From Sternotherus odoratus (taxonomy: Eukaryota > Chordata > Testudines > Kinosternidae), in NCBI GenBank assembly GCA_032164245.1, contig JAVMKO010000001.1:248939644-249003643 (forward strand): a stretch of DNA of 64,000 nucleotides, in the 5' to 3' direction. Under the pieces are notes generated by a model, which ran no database searches, was not told where the DNA came from, and worked only from the letters and a program-made list of their open reading frames with translations. Of the stretch, positions 43,409 through 58,709 are shown one piece after another (position 1 is the stretch's first letter; every line of letters begins with the position of its first letter). A program made the position numbers and the translations under genes.

Positions 43409-44772
43409 GCATGAGAAATGTCACGTCCTTAAAGTTGGGTAACTTGTGGCCAAAAGCAACATGGCCATTGCCATGGCGACATGGAGTATTTCCCTTACCC
43501 AGTGGGATAAATCTGCTGTTGCTACAGGGCCACAAGATAATGGACTTCTCCTGACTCTATGGTTTGATTAGCTATTAATGGTACAGGACTGACTCTTGGC
43601 CATCTCTATGGTGAAGGGAACGTTTGTATCTGACTTCATACCTAAAAGCTGCCTTACTATGGCCATTAAGCCCTTCATGTTCACATAGTTAATGAGTCTG
43701 CCATACAGCTAGCTCACTCAAGTGAGACAGATGGCGTTCATTCCGGATTCCCCCTCCGCCCCCCCAGGTGAGGGGATCCCGCATGAAAGCCATCTGGCTT
43801 AGACACAGGCCAGGAAAGCTGGAAGTGCTGCGGATTGCCAGTGTGATACGGATCTTTGTCTGCGAGCAACTGGTGGATTAGTGAACAGGGGACTGGGGTG
43901 TGTCGCCATCTCATTAATGTGAGTTCGAAATAAGCTGAAACCCAGAAGCTTTCAGAACAGGACAAAATGTTCTGACCCTGATGTGGGGGTGGAGGATGCA
44001 AGAGGTTCACTCTAATCCTAGCACTGGGCTGGGGACAGTCACAGTCCTTGCCCTTGAGGGAGCATAGAGGGGAACAACCTATTGGAGGAGGTGGGTCCCT
44101 GGCACTGGCCCTCCTGTGCACTGGCCTGCAGATCTGGCAAGAGAGCTGGAGAAGCAGGCTGCACTATTGCAAGGGATGGTGTGACTAAGCCACTCCCTGA
44201 GCAACGTAAGTTACAGCACCCTAAGCATCGGTGCGGACAGCACAATGTCAGTGGGCGAGCTTCTCCTGATGACATAGCTGTGGATTTATTAGGCCGACGG
44301 GAGAGGTCACTCCCGTTGGCAGAGACCATCTTCACCAGACACGCTATGATAGCTCAGCTGCATTGGTGCAGCTGCGCTACTGTAGCACTTCTAGTGTAGA
44401 CTAGGTCTGTGTCCCCACTGTCCCCTTCAGCCATTCATTACCTAATTTGTCTTCTGCTTTCGGCAAAGCTATTTCCAGTGAGAGATTTCCCAAATAGCTT
44501 AGCTCTACATTGGAAAGAGGCACCCAAACTCATCTTGTCATTCTGGGCCATAAGCTACCTGAGCTACATCCCTAATTCCGCCCCCTGCCCCAAATGTAGT
44601 TTCTACTGTTCCCTTAAATTAGACCTAATCCCATTTACACAGAGCCATTGTGGACTATATGCAGCAGCAATTTGTCTTCTAAACCCCCTTCTCTGCACTA
44701 GGTTGGCTTCCATCACTATGTCAATCTCTTGCTTTGCTCTCATTGTACACGTTTTAGCTTCCATCTGCTGAA
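43409..44772. other. No gene seen; Harbinger-like debris
   Basis: About 44210-44405 ends CTAGTGTAGACTAGGTC, a Harbinger-type MITE end. Nothing else is supported. Confidence 0.35.
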
Positions 44773-46150
44773 AGGCCTTGTCTACACTGCAGAGTTTTAG
44801 CAGCAGAAGACAGCTTTTGGCAGCAAAACAGTGGAGGTGTACACTCTACAATGCCTCTTTTAGCAACAAAAACCCTTCAGTTCTGGTGACAAGATAAAAC
44901 CACCTTGACGAGAGATATTGGGCTTTTTTGTGCAAAAGGCTTGTTGACAAAGTGCCAGTGTAGACACTGCCTTGATTTTGTTGCTTTAATTGGCCTCTGG
45001 AAGGTGTCCCACAATGCTCATCCAGACCACTTTGGTCAGCAGTTCCAACATCACCGCCCTGCAGCCAGGTAAAGAACCATCCGCCCCCTCCCCCTTTAAA
45101 GACCTGGGGATTTTTGAAATTCCACTTCCTTATTGCTGGGCATGGAGAGCTGACTGTGGCGGCTCATGCAGCAGACATTCTCCTGCTTGGACCACTGCGG
45201 AGCTGCTGGGTCTGGTCAGTATTTGGAGGGAGGAGGCAGTGCAGTCCCAGCTGCGCTCCAGCCATAGGAATTTTGATACCCACAGGCATATTTCTCAAAG
45301 CTTGTGCAGAAAGGGGTTATGATCGGGACGCGGTGCAGTGCAGAGCAAAGAGCAAGTAGCTGAGGCAGACGTATCAGAAGGCAAGGGAGCCAAACCCTCA
45401 GTCCAGTGCTGCGCTGAAGACCTGAGCCCTGCTGTTTCTATAAGGAGTTGGACACTATCCTCAGTGGTGACCCCATCTCTACCACCAAGAGCCTGCGGAT
45501 ACTTTGGTGGGGCTGGAGCTGGCAGGAAAGTGGACCTAACCTAGAGGATGAAGTCACCGATGAACAGGTTAGCGGACAAGGTGGAGCCTACTGTGGGATC
45601 AACTGGTGGTGCATCCAGTCAGGAGCTGTTCTTCACCCTGGCAAAGTCTAACCAGTCTCGGCAGTCGCACTCCGTCGAGCAAGAAGCAGGAGAGGAGACA
45701 CCAGTAAGTGCGGTGGTTCGTGTAGTGCGGAGGAGGGTTCAGGGTACAGAAATGTGCAGGGCTGTCTGTGTTTCTGGGTGCTGGACATTTCCCTGTGCAG
45801 CTAAGCAGTACAGTGGAACAGAGAGTGGATGCACACCAAGATTTCATGGGAATCCTCAGAGAGATCTCTAGGAAATGTTCCTGGAGGTATTCGTCAATCC
45901 TCTGCCAAAGGTTCCTTGGCAGCGCTGCTTTGTTCCTTCCCCATTAAAGGAAATATTCCCGCACCATTCTGCAATCACGTATGCAGGGACAGGCAAGCAG
46001 CATAGGGACTGGGGTGGAAGCTGCACATTTGTGATAAATACACCTTTGCTTCCTTGCTTAATCTCAGGAGTGAAATATCTGCTACAATGACCCCTGCCTG
46101 CGGAAAGGGTGGGAGAATGTAGACTGTTGTCCCTAGTCAACTGCACTGTG
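44773..46150 (+). mobile_element. Decayed Harbinger-type element
   Basis: Begins AAGGCCTTGTCTACACTGC, the end shared with the MITE at 56647-56946. It includes the Myb/SANT pseudogene below. Coding-like patches continue to about 46090 (MGILREISR in one frame at 45846). The right end is not found. Confidence 0.6.
45100..45710 (+). pseudogene. Harbinger Myb/SANT-like DNA-binding protein, frameshifted
   Basis: Blocks in successive frames make up a degraded Myb/SANT-type protein. One frame gives PAWTTAELLGLVSIW and EEAVQSQLRSSHRN, with a stop soon after RKGL. A second frame gives RGYDRDAVQCRAK. A third gives ELDTILSGDPISTTK, and a last SQELFFTLAK with EQEAGEETP. Harbinger transposons encode such a trihelix/SANT protein alongside the transposase, and turtles carry many copies. 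At least three frame changes and internal stops show it is dead. I saw no transposase domain. Confidence 0.65.
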
Positions 46151-46282
46151 ACCCTTCCACAGTGCTTTTCTCCCCACTGTAGAATGCCCGCTGCCCCCGG
46201 ATAAACTCACCATGCTTGGGGGGTTCCCCAACATGTGTGCTTGTCAAGGGTCAGTGAGAAAGTGATTGGTATGCAGTGGCTC

Positions 46283-46470
46283 TGGAACATTTTTAATAGG
46301 GGGTGCTGAAAGCCAGCCTCCTTTACCCCTGTCCGTAGCCCCCACCCCAGAGCTGGGGCTGGGGTCAGGGCTATGTCTTGGGGTGGGGTGGGGCCAAGAC
46401 AAGGCTAAGAGGGCAGAGGATGCTGGCAGCCAGGACTCCATATGGGGGCGGGGAGGCAGAAGAGTAGTTG
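46283..46470 (+). repeat. Unclassified interspersed repeat, copy A
   Basis: CTCTGGAACATTTTTAATAG followed by GGGGGTGCTGAAAGCCAGCC. It matches the sequence at 61610-61915 block by block. Ends and target duplications are unresolved. Confidence 0.55.
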
Positions 46471-48385
46471 GGCAGTGCATGTAAATCATAGTATGCAGGG
46501 GCATTGTTGAAGTTAAAAGCTTCATAGCCTGAAAAGAAAATGCATAAATTCACAGTATTTTCCATAAAGAAACAGGAATTAAGACTTTAAGCTGACTCAG
46601 TGTGATGGTTTAGTTTTAGCCCAACCCAAACTGACATGAACATATATAATTTCACTCCTTTATTACAGCAAACGTACACATTCTGGCTGCACACGACAAG
46701 GCATGTCTAACGTGCATATGCAGCTCTTGTGAGGGTAGAGGACATTCAATATTAGCAGGCATGGATGACCAGTTTGAAGTCTATCAGGCCATTGGAATGA
46801 ACATCTCTGGTATTAGTGTACGTAAATTATAGCCCCATTGTTTTTAAACAATAACGATCCCACAACAAAACACTCTTGTACTTTGGTGCTGTCAGTTCTT
46901 CAAAATCACACGAGTTTTTGTTTTAAAATCACTGGCTCAGGGGGTTGGTCTGGAATGCGGGCTCTTTGCCTTACAGGGAATGCTGCTTCCACTCCAGCCG
47001 CAGGTTAAGGGCAGTGACTGGATCAGAGGGTCAGGTTAAAGAACCCAGAGTCCAACATTTTTCGGGGGAAGTGACATGCAGCAGAACTGATAAATGCCCT
47101 CAGTTACTCAATGAATGGGGACAACAGGAACGTGTTCCAGGCAAACTTGAAATCCTCCTCAAGTCAAAGAGCCTTCCAACGTGTCCTCTTGTTCCCATTC
47201 AGTGAAATACAGAATGCGTTTCTGCTAGTCCTATGCTGTGCATTTCCTCCCAAAATCATAGTTGTCATTGACTCTACTACAGACATACTATGGGTGCAGC
47301 AGGTATTTCTTTATTTGGGGATTAAAAATATTTATCTATGTAAAATCGGATTATAAATTACTTGAGGTTATCCTTTAAAGGCTTCCAAAGAGCATTTCAC
47401 AAATCTCTTAGCTGTGGTTTGTGCAGCGTTTTGAAATGAGAAGAAGGGTGTTTCTCAGTGAATGTAATATTGCCCAAATAGAGCTATAAACAGAGCTGTA
47501 GTTTTTTGGACTACAAAGAGATTGCTGTATTGCTTTCAAATGTCAGGCTTGAGAACACAGGTTTTCATTGTTTATATATGATTATACAGCAGATGGGATA
47601 TTAAAACAAGATTTCCAAGTTTCCCAGTGATGCTAATTTGGGAATAGTGATGAACTGTGAGTGAGAAAGAGTTGAGGTTTGGATCATTTGCATTACCACA
47701 ATGTATCTGGACTAACAGGAAACTACAGAGCTGAAGAGATGCATGATGAGATAAAGAATGTGCCTCGAAGTCAAATTTGAGAGGGGATATGATTTAAGAC
47801 ACCCTGAAAATATTATGTCTTGTATATCTTCATGGGAGGGAAGAGAGACTCCATTTTCTCTTCCAAGGAAATAAGCTTCTGACAACTCTCCACAGGCTTT
47901 TACATTGCCTCCCAGTTCTCCATTAGTGAAATGCAGAAGCTGGTGCATCAGTGTATATATCTGTCCAGTATGTGCGTTCCAGCTACCAGCTGCAGCTGGT
48001 GTGGCTGCAGGACATGGACCAGGAAACAGATTTGAGGGTGGTTATATTTTTTAAAATTTCCAGCATCCCACTTAAACTATTCAGTGCATGTGCAGCTGTA
48101 TTGGAAATGGCCCAACAGGATACTAGGTGATTATTGTTAGGACTAACTGAAGTCTCCATGTTATGGCAATAGTATTACAAAGAGGCTCAGTAAGTGAAGT
48201 ATCCAACTGCAAAGATCATAAAAGCCCAAACATGTCACCTACTGATGATGATACTGGGATAAGAAACTAGATCAGAGACAAAAACAGATTAGGGAATATG
48301 TTGCTCAAGGACCGGATTAGTTAGAATAACAGCTCTTTCTAGCAATTCATCTTTGGGGCTGTAAAAATAGGCACCTTACAGTGAC
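46471..48385. other. No gene seen
   Basis: AT-rich, unique-looking; short ORFs without domains. Confidence 0.5.
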
Positions 48386-49533
48386 AGTTGCCAGCTTTGT
48401 AATATTTAAAAAACAGACACTCCTGCAGGAGTGCCAGAGCTGCCCCACCCCCATCCTACCCCCAAGGCCCTGCCTATGTCCTGCCTCTTGCCCCAGGCCA
48501 GGCTCCTGCTTCATTCTCTTTCTCCTCCCCTCTGTCTGGGTCAGGAGGTACTCGTCTGCAGAGCTGGGGCTGTCAGCTGCAGCTGCCCGATGCAGGTAGG
48601 AGGTGGCCCTGGCTGAGTAGGTGCTGGCGCAGGGGATGACTTGGCTCTTCCCTGCCTACAGTAACCAGACTTGGGGTGTCCAGTCAGTAAATCTGACTGG
48701 ACCCTGTCAGGATTGCCTCCCCACTCTGAACTCTAGGGTAAAGATGTGGGGACCCACATTAAAAAAAAAGAAACCCCCCCAAGCTTATTTTACCAGCTTA
48801 GGTTAAAACTTTTCCCCAGAACACAAACTTCTCCAGTGTCTGGACTTGATACCAGCTGCCACCACCAATTTAAGCCCACAAAACAATGGATTTGGGTAAA
48901 TTGGAACCCCTCCGTTAATCCCCCCCAATCCCCTCCCTTTACCTGGGAGAGGCTTGGGAAAACAAAGAAAAAAATCCCTCACTTTTCTGTGGGACTTGCC
49001 GATCCAAACCAGGATCTACCCAATGGAAACAAACGGTCAGAGTCTTAAAAGAAAGATTTTAATTAAAGAAAAAAGAAAAGCATAAATCCCTTGTACAGAA
49101 ATTAATAGAAAAAAACCCACTTGCATCACACAGCATCACTGACCCCTCCCTGGGACTTCTTCCTCTGCTAAAGCTTAACAGTACAAGGAACACCGTGGAT
49201 CAATTATCAAGTGATACAATTCAAGCATACAATTCACTTACTGCTGAACTTGACTGGTTAGAAGATTATAGGTAGGTAGAGAAAAAGACATAGGTGTGGT
49301 TCATCTCATAGCTGGAGAGAACAGAGTGAGAGAGATAAATCGAAACTAAAACTCTCTTTGTCTCCGAGGCTGATTAGCATCTCCAGTTCGTCATCCCCTC
49401 TCAGGTTACCTTCAGGTTAGCCCTTTACAGGTAAAAAGTAATTCTAGGCTACTTTATACTTATGACAGACCCTATCAGGTCCCCTTTTCAACTAGACTTT
49501 CTGGTTGAAAACTGGCCACCTGGCCACCCTACT
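48386..49533. mobile_element. MITE-like repeat interrupted by a solo LTR
   Basis: Left part 48386-48704 (AGTTGCCAGCTTTGTAAT) and right part 49468-49533 (CTGGCCACCTGGCCACCCTA) look like the two halves of one repeat whose ends recall the GGGTTGCCAG family at 50783. The LTR described next splits it. Confidence 0.5.
48705..49467 (-). mobile_element. Solo LTR, 763 bp
   Basis: Begins TGTCAGGATTGCC and ends ACTTATGACA, with inverted TGTCA/TGACA termini. It has a perfect 5-bp duplication GACCC (48700-48704 and 49468-49472). On the - strand it starts TGTCATAAGTATAAAG, a sequence style common for turtle LTRs. No internal region is present. Confidence 0.85.
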
Positions 49534-50782
49534 AACAGTGTAAAGAATGACATGACACTGGGCTGATAGCACTGGGAGTTAGGTGTCCAGAAACAGTACC
49601 TTTTAAAATCCCACTAGATACCTATCTGCCTTGTGAGGCATCTTAAAAATCTGGCCTATTGTATCAGCTGACATCTTGAGGCTGCTCAAATGATCACTTT
49701 TGGTTATCAAAGACTATGTGATACTTTTAACAAAGGGTAAAGGTGTTTAATCTGATCTTGTTTCATGAACCATATGCTGGGCAATAACACGAGACGACTT
49801 CACATTTGTAAACCTATTCTGGCTCATTATTAAGAGAACTATTTACAGACACACTGCAGCTAGTATTCCATCCGTGTGCACACAGACAAACCTCCTGGTG
49901 CTTTATGAAACCCTTTTCTCCTGCAACCTGTGTGCCTCACATACAGTGTGTGCCCCAAATACTTTTACTGAGAGAGAGGGGGACAGGAAATTTTAATGCT
50001 GCATGAGAGCAGATTTGGTGACACCAAGTTTTAAATTTAAACTTAACACCAAAGCTCAAATATTAAATTTCTATCCAGAAAAATCCATCCAAAAAAAATG
50101 AAAATAGATGAAAAAAATAGCTTTGTGAACTAATGAGCACCCGAGAGATAAATTTACAATCTGCTTCAGGATGCCCACTAGCATCTGTCAAGTACATTAT
50201 TTGTTAATTTATTCACTCCACTTGAGTCTTTAGTCTACTAATAATGCAAAAATAAATAGATCACAGAGTCAATATTGATGACAAATCTCGCCACAGTATA
50301 AGCAATTTAGCTATGAATTCTTCATAGAAGGGTATCCGAAAAACATGAAGCAAACTGCCAAAATCATCAGTTAAATAAGTAACTCAAGAAGGAGCTGGGC
50401 ATATTTCCAAAACTGAAGAGTATGAGGTGGTTTTGGTGTTAACATAATGAGAGGCTGATGATTGATATTTCCTGGGTTTGATGAAATTTTAGAAAAATGG
50501 AGGGGGAGGGGGATTTCTAGCCTGAATATGAGTTACATCAATCCATTTTTTTTTTAGTTTGTCTGCATAACACATTAGAGGGGCTGTGATTTGTAGAGTT
50601 CTCTAATGTGCTGCACTTTAACTGCCCTGTGTAAACCTTACTGGTGTGAACTAAAAGGTACGTAGCCTGCATTAACATAGTCATTTCTCACCCTACATTA
50701 AACACAAACTCGGTGTCTTTTAACTGGTGTCAGAAGGATCTACATGGGGCAATTACATTGGAGTGTTTTACAGATCACCCTA
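49534..50782. other. No gene seen
   Basis: 49555-49660 (GGGAGTTAGGTGTCCAG) resembles an old amniote repeat. The remainder is AT-rich and unremarkable. Confidence 0.4.
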
Positions 50783-50910
50783 GGGTTGCCAGACAGCAAG
50801 AGTGAAAAATCGGGATGGGTGTGTGGGGGAGGAGGGGTAATAGGTGCCTGTATAAGACAAAGCCCCAAATATTGGGACTGTCCCTATTAAAACCGGACAT
50901 CAGGTCACCC
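50783..50910. mobile_element. TA-flanked MITE (GGGTKRCCAGA family), copy 1
   Basis: 128 bp with ends GGGTTGCCAGACAG and CAGGTCACCC between TA dinucleotides (50781-50782 and 50911-50912). GTGAAAAATCGGGA is shared, inverted, with the copy at 61488. Confidence 0.75.
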
Positions 50911-50912
50911 TA

Positions 50913-51187
50913 GATCACCCCCCTCCCCACCCCCACAATGAACTTTCCTACACTGTGGAGACATGGCCTTGGTGAGTTGCCTCCAGACAGCTTCAAGTCT
51001 GTTGCCATCACTTCTTCAGCAGCTCACCATTCAGCCTTACTGACTTTGGGAGAATTACAGGGGGGCATAAATTCACTTGGATGGGCAGTTTGCGAACAGT
51101 TCTGCAATGGACAGTGCTAGGCAGAAAGAGTGCGTAGTATAAAACTGAGGAGAGAGAACCCAGGGCTAGTAATGCTATCCTTTGACA
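50913..51187. other. No gene seen
   Basis: Short interval without recognisable features. Confidence 0.4.
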
Positions 51188-51640
51188 CAGTGGTCCCCAA
51201 ACGTTTCAGGTTCGCACCCTTATTACCCCATCCATGATCCCCCTCCTGGGAGCCGGGAGCAAAGCCACGGTTCCTGGGTGGGGAAGCGGGGGTGTTGTGG
51301 ATAGGAATAAGGGCGCTGAGGCTGCGGGTGGGTCTGGGGTCAGGCCTGGGCCAGGAACAGAGCCTTGGCCAGGGGCTGAGGCTGGGGGGGGGGCAGAGAT
51401 GAGATGGGAGCGGAGCTGCAGCCGGGCCAGGTGGGGGCCGTCAGCTGGGCCCACGGCAGGAGAAGGGGGCCAGGTGAAGGGCTGGGATTTGGGGCTGCTG
51501 CTCGGGATGGGAGCCAGAGCAGGGCTGGGATCAGGATGGGGCTGGGTGGTGCTCCCTCCCTGCCCCTCTTGACCTTGAGGGCTGGCCCAGGCATGCTGTG
51601 CCGTCCAACCCCAAATTTCCTCTGCGTCCCCTACAATGCT
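51188..51640. mobile_element. hAT-like left end with G-rich interior
   Basis: CAGTGGTCCCCAAACGTTTC is a typical hAT terminus. It is followed by GC-rich sequence with GGGGCTGGG-type repeats. The right terminus was not found, so it is probably truncated near 51640. Confidence 0.55.
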
Positions 51641-53887
<2,247 letters not shown>

Positions 53888-54740
53888 GACAGGTTAGACC
53901 CCCTCTTCTGGGATGCCACCTGATGTACTTGGGTTTCACTGAGCCCCTCCTGCTCCACCAGCCTGGATTCCCTCTCCCTGTTTTGCTGAATTAGGCTCTC
54001 CAACCTCTTGCAGCACACAGACACCCAGGTAGGGCCATACCCAGCCCGAAGTCAGCTCTGCGTGAGAGGATTCACCCAGCACCCACATGCACACCCCCTC
54101 TGGGGAATAAACCCAAAATAATACTGCCTGGTGTTGAACAGAAATATCTGCACAGTGCACACTCATAAAAATTTGCCCTCTCTCTCATTGTGAAGAGAGA
54201 TATGCACAGCTCCTTGCACCTCCCCCCCCCCCCGCTCAGTTAGGGATTGCACAAACTGGTTTATGTTATAAACAAGAAAAGTTTATTAGTTTATACGTTT
54301 ATTAACTTCTAAGTTATAAGTTTGTTAATGACAAAAGTATAAGTTTATTAACTTAAAAGTTTATTAACTACAAAAGACAGATTTTAAGGGATAGCAAACA
54401 GAACAATCCATAAGAACGCCACTGTATGTGACTTGATCCCCTGGCATGCAGTCTGGGACTGTGGTGGGCCCGCTGTGCACCCCTGACTCTCTCCCTCCTT
54501 GCCCCTGCTTGGCTCCACAGGCCCCCGCTTTCCAGAAGCCGATCAAAAAAAAGAAGCAACAAGCTACATGCCAAACAAGCAACAAGCCAATAAGCAACTC
54601 ACAAGCCAATTAAACCAAAAACAAGCCCAATTTCTGTGTTTATTTCGTTGGTTGGCATGTCTGATCATAACCATATTTCTAGGAAGAATATGGGGCCTAA
54701 CATCACAACAACTATCTAGGAACATTACATTGCAGTATCT
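53888..54740 (-). mobile_element. Possible partial LTR
   Basis: TGACAGGTTAGACCCCCTC looks like an LTR edge. The body carries AAGTTTATTAACTACAAAAG-type tracts at 54264-54375, a style also seen in the LTR at 11313. No target duplication was found, so this is weak. Confidence 0.35.
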
Positions 54741-55985
54741 CTAGAGCCAAACCCTTGTTAAAGACAAAACTATTTTAATTACTAGTCTATTACTAACCTC
54801 TTCATAATTGTCCTTTGACAATCTAATACTACACAGCCTCAGTTCAGTCCCCTCCCAAAAACCACGTCGAAAGTAGTTGACGTAAAAGTTCTTCTAGTGC
54901 CAGGGATAGTTATGTCTCTTCAGAGGTAAACTGTAGAATCAAGTGCTGGATTTATGAAGACACTGAGGTGGAAGAAGTTATTGATTATTTGAGATAAAAA
55001 TGATCAACAACCCAATAGGAGACTGCATAACATTCTGCAGAATTCCAGAGAAAAGAATCTTAAATGGAACAGAAGCAAATGCCATACAGGAGCCTGGTCT
55101 ATACTTAAGAAGTTTTGCTGGCATATTATGTTGGTTGGGAGTGTGACAAAATCTGGTATTTTAGCAATACCAGCCAAAAAATTCTCCGATAAGCTGTGTG
55201 TACACTAGAAGTTCAGAATGGCTGCAATTTTGAAACATCTAGTTTCAGTGACATAAGAAAAATCAAGCAATTTAAACATATTTTAACTTAAAAATCCATC
55301 AGCCGTCCCCCGCCAGACTTTTATTTTGAGAGAAGTTAACTGAACTCTAACATTCACTTGTTTGTAGACTCAGAGTTTCCCACATTTGCACGCATGCTTT
55401 TGCTAAGAAAAAAATCATCCAGAGAAACAAAGTGTCTTTTGTTAACTTAATTGGCTGTCCTTAAATATCCCAAGTCTCTGCTACAGTATTGGAAAAGGTT
55501 TTGTGGCCTCAGTTTAGCTGTCTCTTTCTTCTAAGCTTCATCCGATTATGGTTGGAATGTGCAGAATACTCAATGGCAGCCACATGCCATGATTTCATAC
55601 ACTCTTCACAGTACAGGGATGTTGAGAGCTGGAAAAAATGGGTTTTTTTAGATTTCCCTTTGTTATATAATGTCTGGAAAAATACAACAGGAATGTTGGG
55701 TTTGAACAGTCTGTACTAGGCTGCAGCCTCTCAGACCTTGTAGAGGAAGAATGGAAAACACCTGTAAATCACCCTTAGTTCGGGTGCTATAGACAGGAAT
55801 AAAGATGCAAAGAAATGAATTAGTGGTGACTCATGTTGGCATCTCTCTTTGTTGTCCTACACTCTGGTACTCTCCTCACTGCCACTCACTTTGTTTTCCA
55901 ATCACTTTCTCTAATTTCCCCTAGCAACTCTGCTCTCATATCTTTCTTCATTACCGAACAACCTTAAGGCTGCTCTAAGGCTATT
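54741..55985. other. No gene seen
   Basis: AT-rich unique-looking sequence. Confidence 0.5.
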
Positions 55986-56651
55986 GGCATGGCTACACCT
56001 GCAGATGTAGAGCACCGGGAGCTAAACCAGCTCTCAGAGACAGCAGCCGGGAAAGCGCTGCTGTGTGTTCACACTGTGCTCCAAGTGACTGAGGAACATG
56101 TCCACATTAGCAGATATTGCAATGCCACAAACAGCAGCATTTTGTGGTAGCTATCCCAGTATGCAAATGGCTGGAGCATGCTTTGGAAAGGGTTTGCAAA
56201 GCATGGGGGGGGGGGGGAGAGTGTGTCAGCATGCTATCTTGTAAGTTCAGATAGCAACAGGAGGAAGAGGGAAACCCAACATCAGCCCCAACTCCCCGCC
56301 TCTCTCTCTCTCACACACACAGAGGCACACACAAACGCCTGTCCCTGCAGCAGGAGCTTTGAAAGGGGATATCCATATTCCTACAGCCAAGTTCAAAACA
56401 ATGACCAGAGTGGCCACTTGACTTCAGGGGATTATGGGATGTTTCAGGAAGTCAATCACAGCAGAGTCATTCAACACAGGTGCTCCAGCCGGGGTGCAGA
56501 AACTTCTATGCTTCTCATGGAGGTGGAGTACTAGGAGCGCTCCAGCCGTGGGGTCTGGGAGCTGTAAGTGCCTTGCCAGTGGGGACACTTCAGGAGTTAG
56601 GGTGCCTGGAGATGATTTAATGCACTCTAACTTGCAAGTGTAGCCAAGGCC
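55986..56651. mobile_element. MITE with GGCTACAC ends
   Basis: GGCATGGCTACACCTGCAGA at the left, and CTTGCAAGTGTAGCCAAGGCC at the right reads GGCCTTGGCTACACTTGC when inverted. The interior includes a G-run and a TCTC/ACAC patch. It abuts the next MITE. Confidence 0.65.
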
Positions 56652-56946
56652 TATGTCTACACTGCACACCTTACAACAGCTACAGCTGTACAGATGCTGC
56701 TACAGCCACACTGTTGTAAGACATACAGTGTAACCACTCTTTGTCGCTAGGTGTGAGCTCTCCTGATGACAAAATAAAACTGTGCCCAGTGAGGGGTGGT
56801 AGCTTCACTGGCGGGAGAGCGTCTCCCACTGAGGAAGTGTTGTCCACACTGGAGCTTTTCATCATTAAAACTTTTGTCATTCAGGGGTGTTGTTTTTTCT
56901 GAGCAACAAAAGTTTTAACTACAAAAGAGCAGTGTAGACAAGGCCT
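56647..56946. mobile_element. Harbinger-type MITE
   Basis: 300 bp with ends AGGCCTATGTCTACACTGC and GCAGTGTAGACAAGGCCT. No coding capacity. Shares its termini with the decayed Harbinger copy at 44773. Confidence 0.8.
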
Positions 56947-57077
56947 AAATTATGCTAGGAGTCAAACCAGTCCAAGAGAAGCTGTCAAAGGTATAGAATA
57001 ACTGCAATGTATCATATGGCTATTAGCATCATAGATGGGGGTTGGGGGTTTATATAATGTAGGGATACAATTTACAG

Positions 57078-58014
57078 CATTGGTTCTCAAACTGGGGGTC
57101 ACAACCCAGTTATGCGGGGATCGCGAGCTCCTGCTGCCAGCAGCCGGCCCCGACCCCTGCCGCTGGCATCTGGCCCTGGCCCCTGCTGCGGTGGGCTTCC
57201 AGAGGTCCCGCAAGCCCGGCCCTGAAGGGCTGCCGGCGAGCCCAAGCCCGGGCCCAGCGGGCTCCCGGAGGCGCCACGAGCGCAGGGCTTCCGGCGAGCC
57301 CAGCCCTGGGCCATGTTGCAGCGTGCTGCCAGGGCCTCTGCAGCCTGGCCCCGGCAGCCTGCCAGCGCCCCCCGTGATTCCCCCTCCCTCCGCCCTGGCC
57401 GGCCCCCGGCACCCTGGCAAGCCTGAGCCCGGCCAGCTGCCGGCTCCTCCCCCAGTGCGCCCGCGGCAGGCTCCCGGAAGCGCCACGAGCCTGGCCCCAG
57501 GGGGCTGCCACCAAGCCCGGCCCCAGCCCCTGTTGCGGCGGGCTGCCAGGGCCTTCACAGCCCAGCCCCGGTGGGCTGCCGGTGCTGCCATGAGCCCCTC
57601 CCACCCCCCCGTTCCTGGCCCAGGGGGCTGCTGAAATCCCCCTTGACTGGCCCCTGCTCCTGGGGGCTGCTGGACACCCCCCCACCCTGATCCTGGCCCC
57701 GGCGGGCTGCTGAAATCCCCTCCGACTTGCCCCTGCTCCTGGGGGCTGCTGGACACCCCTTCCCCCGATCCTGGCCCTGGCCCCGGAGAGGAGGGGGCTG
57801 CTGAGATACCTGCCGACCGACCTCTGATCCTGGGACCTGCTGGACATGCCCCCCCCAATCCTGGCCCTGGGGGGCTGCTGAAATCCCCCCCGACCGGCCC
57901 CTGCTCCAGGGAGCTGCTAGACACCCTCCCCTCAGCCCAGCCCCTAAGGGGGGTTGCGCTTAGGGGCCTGGTGTGGGAAAGGGGTCACCACTACAAAAAG
58001 TTTGAGAACCACTG
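57078..58014. mobile_element. hAT non-autonomous element with GC-rich array
   Basis: CATTGGTTCTCAAACTGGGG at the left and AAAGTTTGAGAACCACTG at the right. Flanks AATTTACAG and AATTTTACAG suggest an imperfect target duplication. The interior has repeated CCCCTGCTCCTGGGGGCTGC modules of about 120 bp. The long Pro/Ala/Gly ORFs here (up to 320 codons) are artefacts of the repeats. Confidence 0.8.
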
Positions 58015-58706
58015 AATTTTACAGGGTATTTCACAGCAATCTGGTGTGATGGTTAATTGTACATCACCAATACTTATATGAAAATATGAGGTGTGGTTTT
58101 AAAATGCCATTGAGATATAAAATATTTTGGGGGTATATTTTTAATTTTCTTTAAAAAAATCAAGTATGAAATCTTGGTTTCCAAATCACTTTTATAATGG
58201 CTGACTAGGAAAAGGTGGTGCATCTAAGAATTTAAGAATACTAATGACAGGGATTTAAGTTGAATTTAAAGTAATAGTCCATCTGCCTGTCAGTCTTGAT
58301 TCAGCTAACAGATGGGGCATTAATGAGGTAAAGGATTACTATGAATCAGGCTAAGAAGTCTGGAAATTAGTTCTTTACCTGTTGCCAACACATTAAAGTG
58401 TTGAAATGGTGCAATATGTTTCATAAATTGCTATGCTGTTTTACCATACATCATTTTCATTTAAATTCATTTTGCAACTATCTTTTATTCATTTAACCCA
58501 GTTAAAAATTCATCAGTGCTACTGCATCTCGCTCTTATGGCAGTGATTAGTTGTTCTGTAATCACACATTTTGAGATAATGCCTTTCAAAACGGGATGAA
58601 AATCGTCAACTTAGGTTTTCATGAAAAAGTCAAAGGAGAAAGAAGAACCACTTAAGTTCACTTAAGTCTAAACTTGACAATATTGTTAATCTATCCAGTT
58701 ATACTC
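58015..58706. other. No gene seen
   Basis: AT-rich interval without recognisable features. Confidence 0.5.
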
Positions 58707-58709
58707 TTA

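Noticed and set aside
56962..57924. 320-codon Gly/Pro-rich - strand ORF
   Set aside because: Lies inside the GC-rich array of a hAT element and has parallel ORFs on the other strand.
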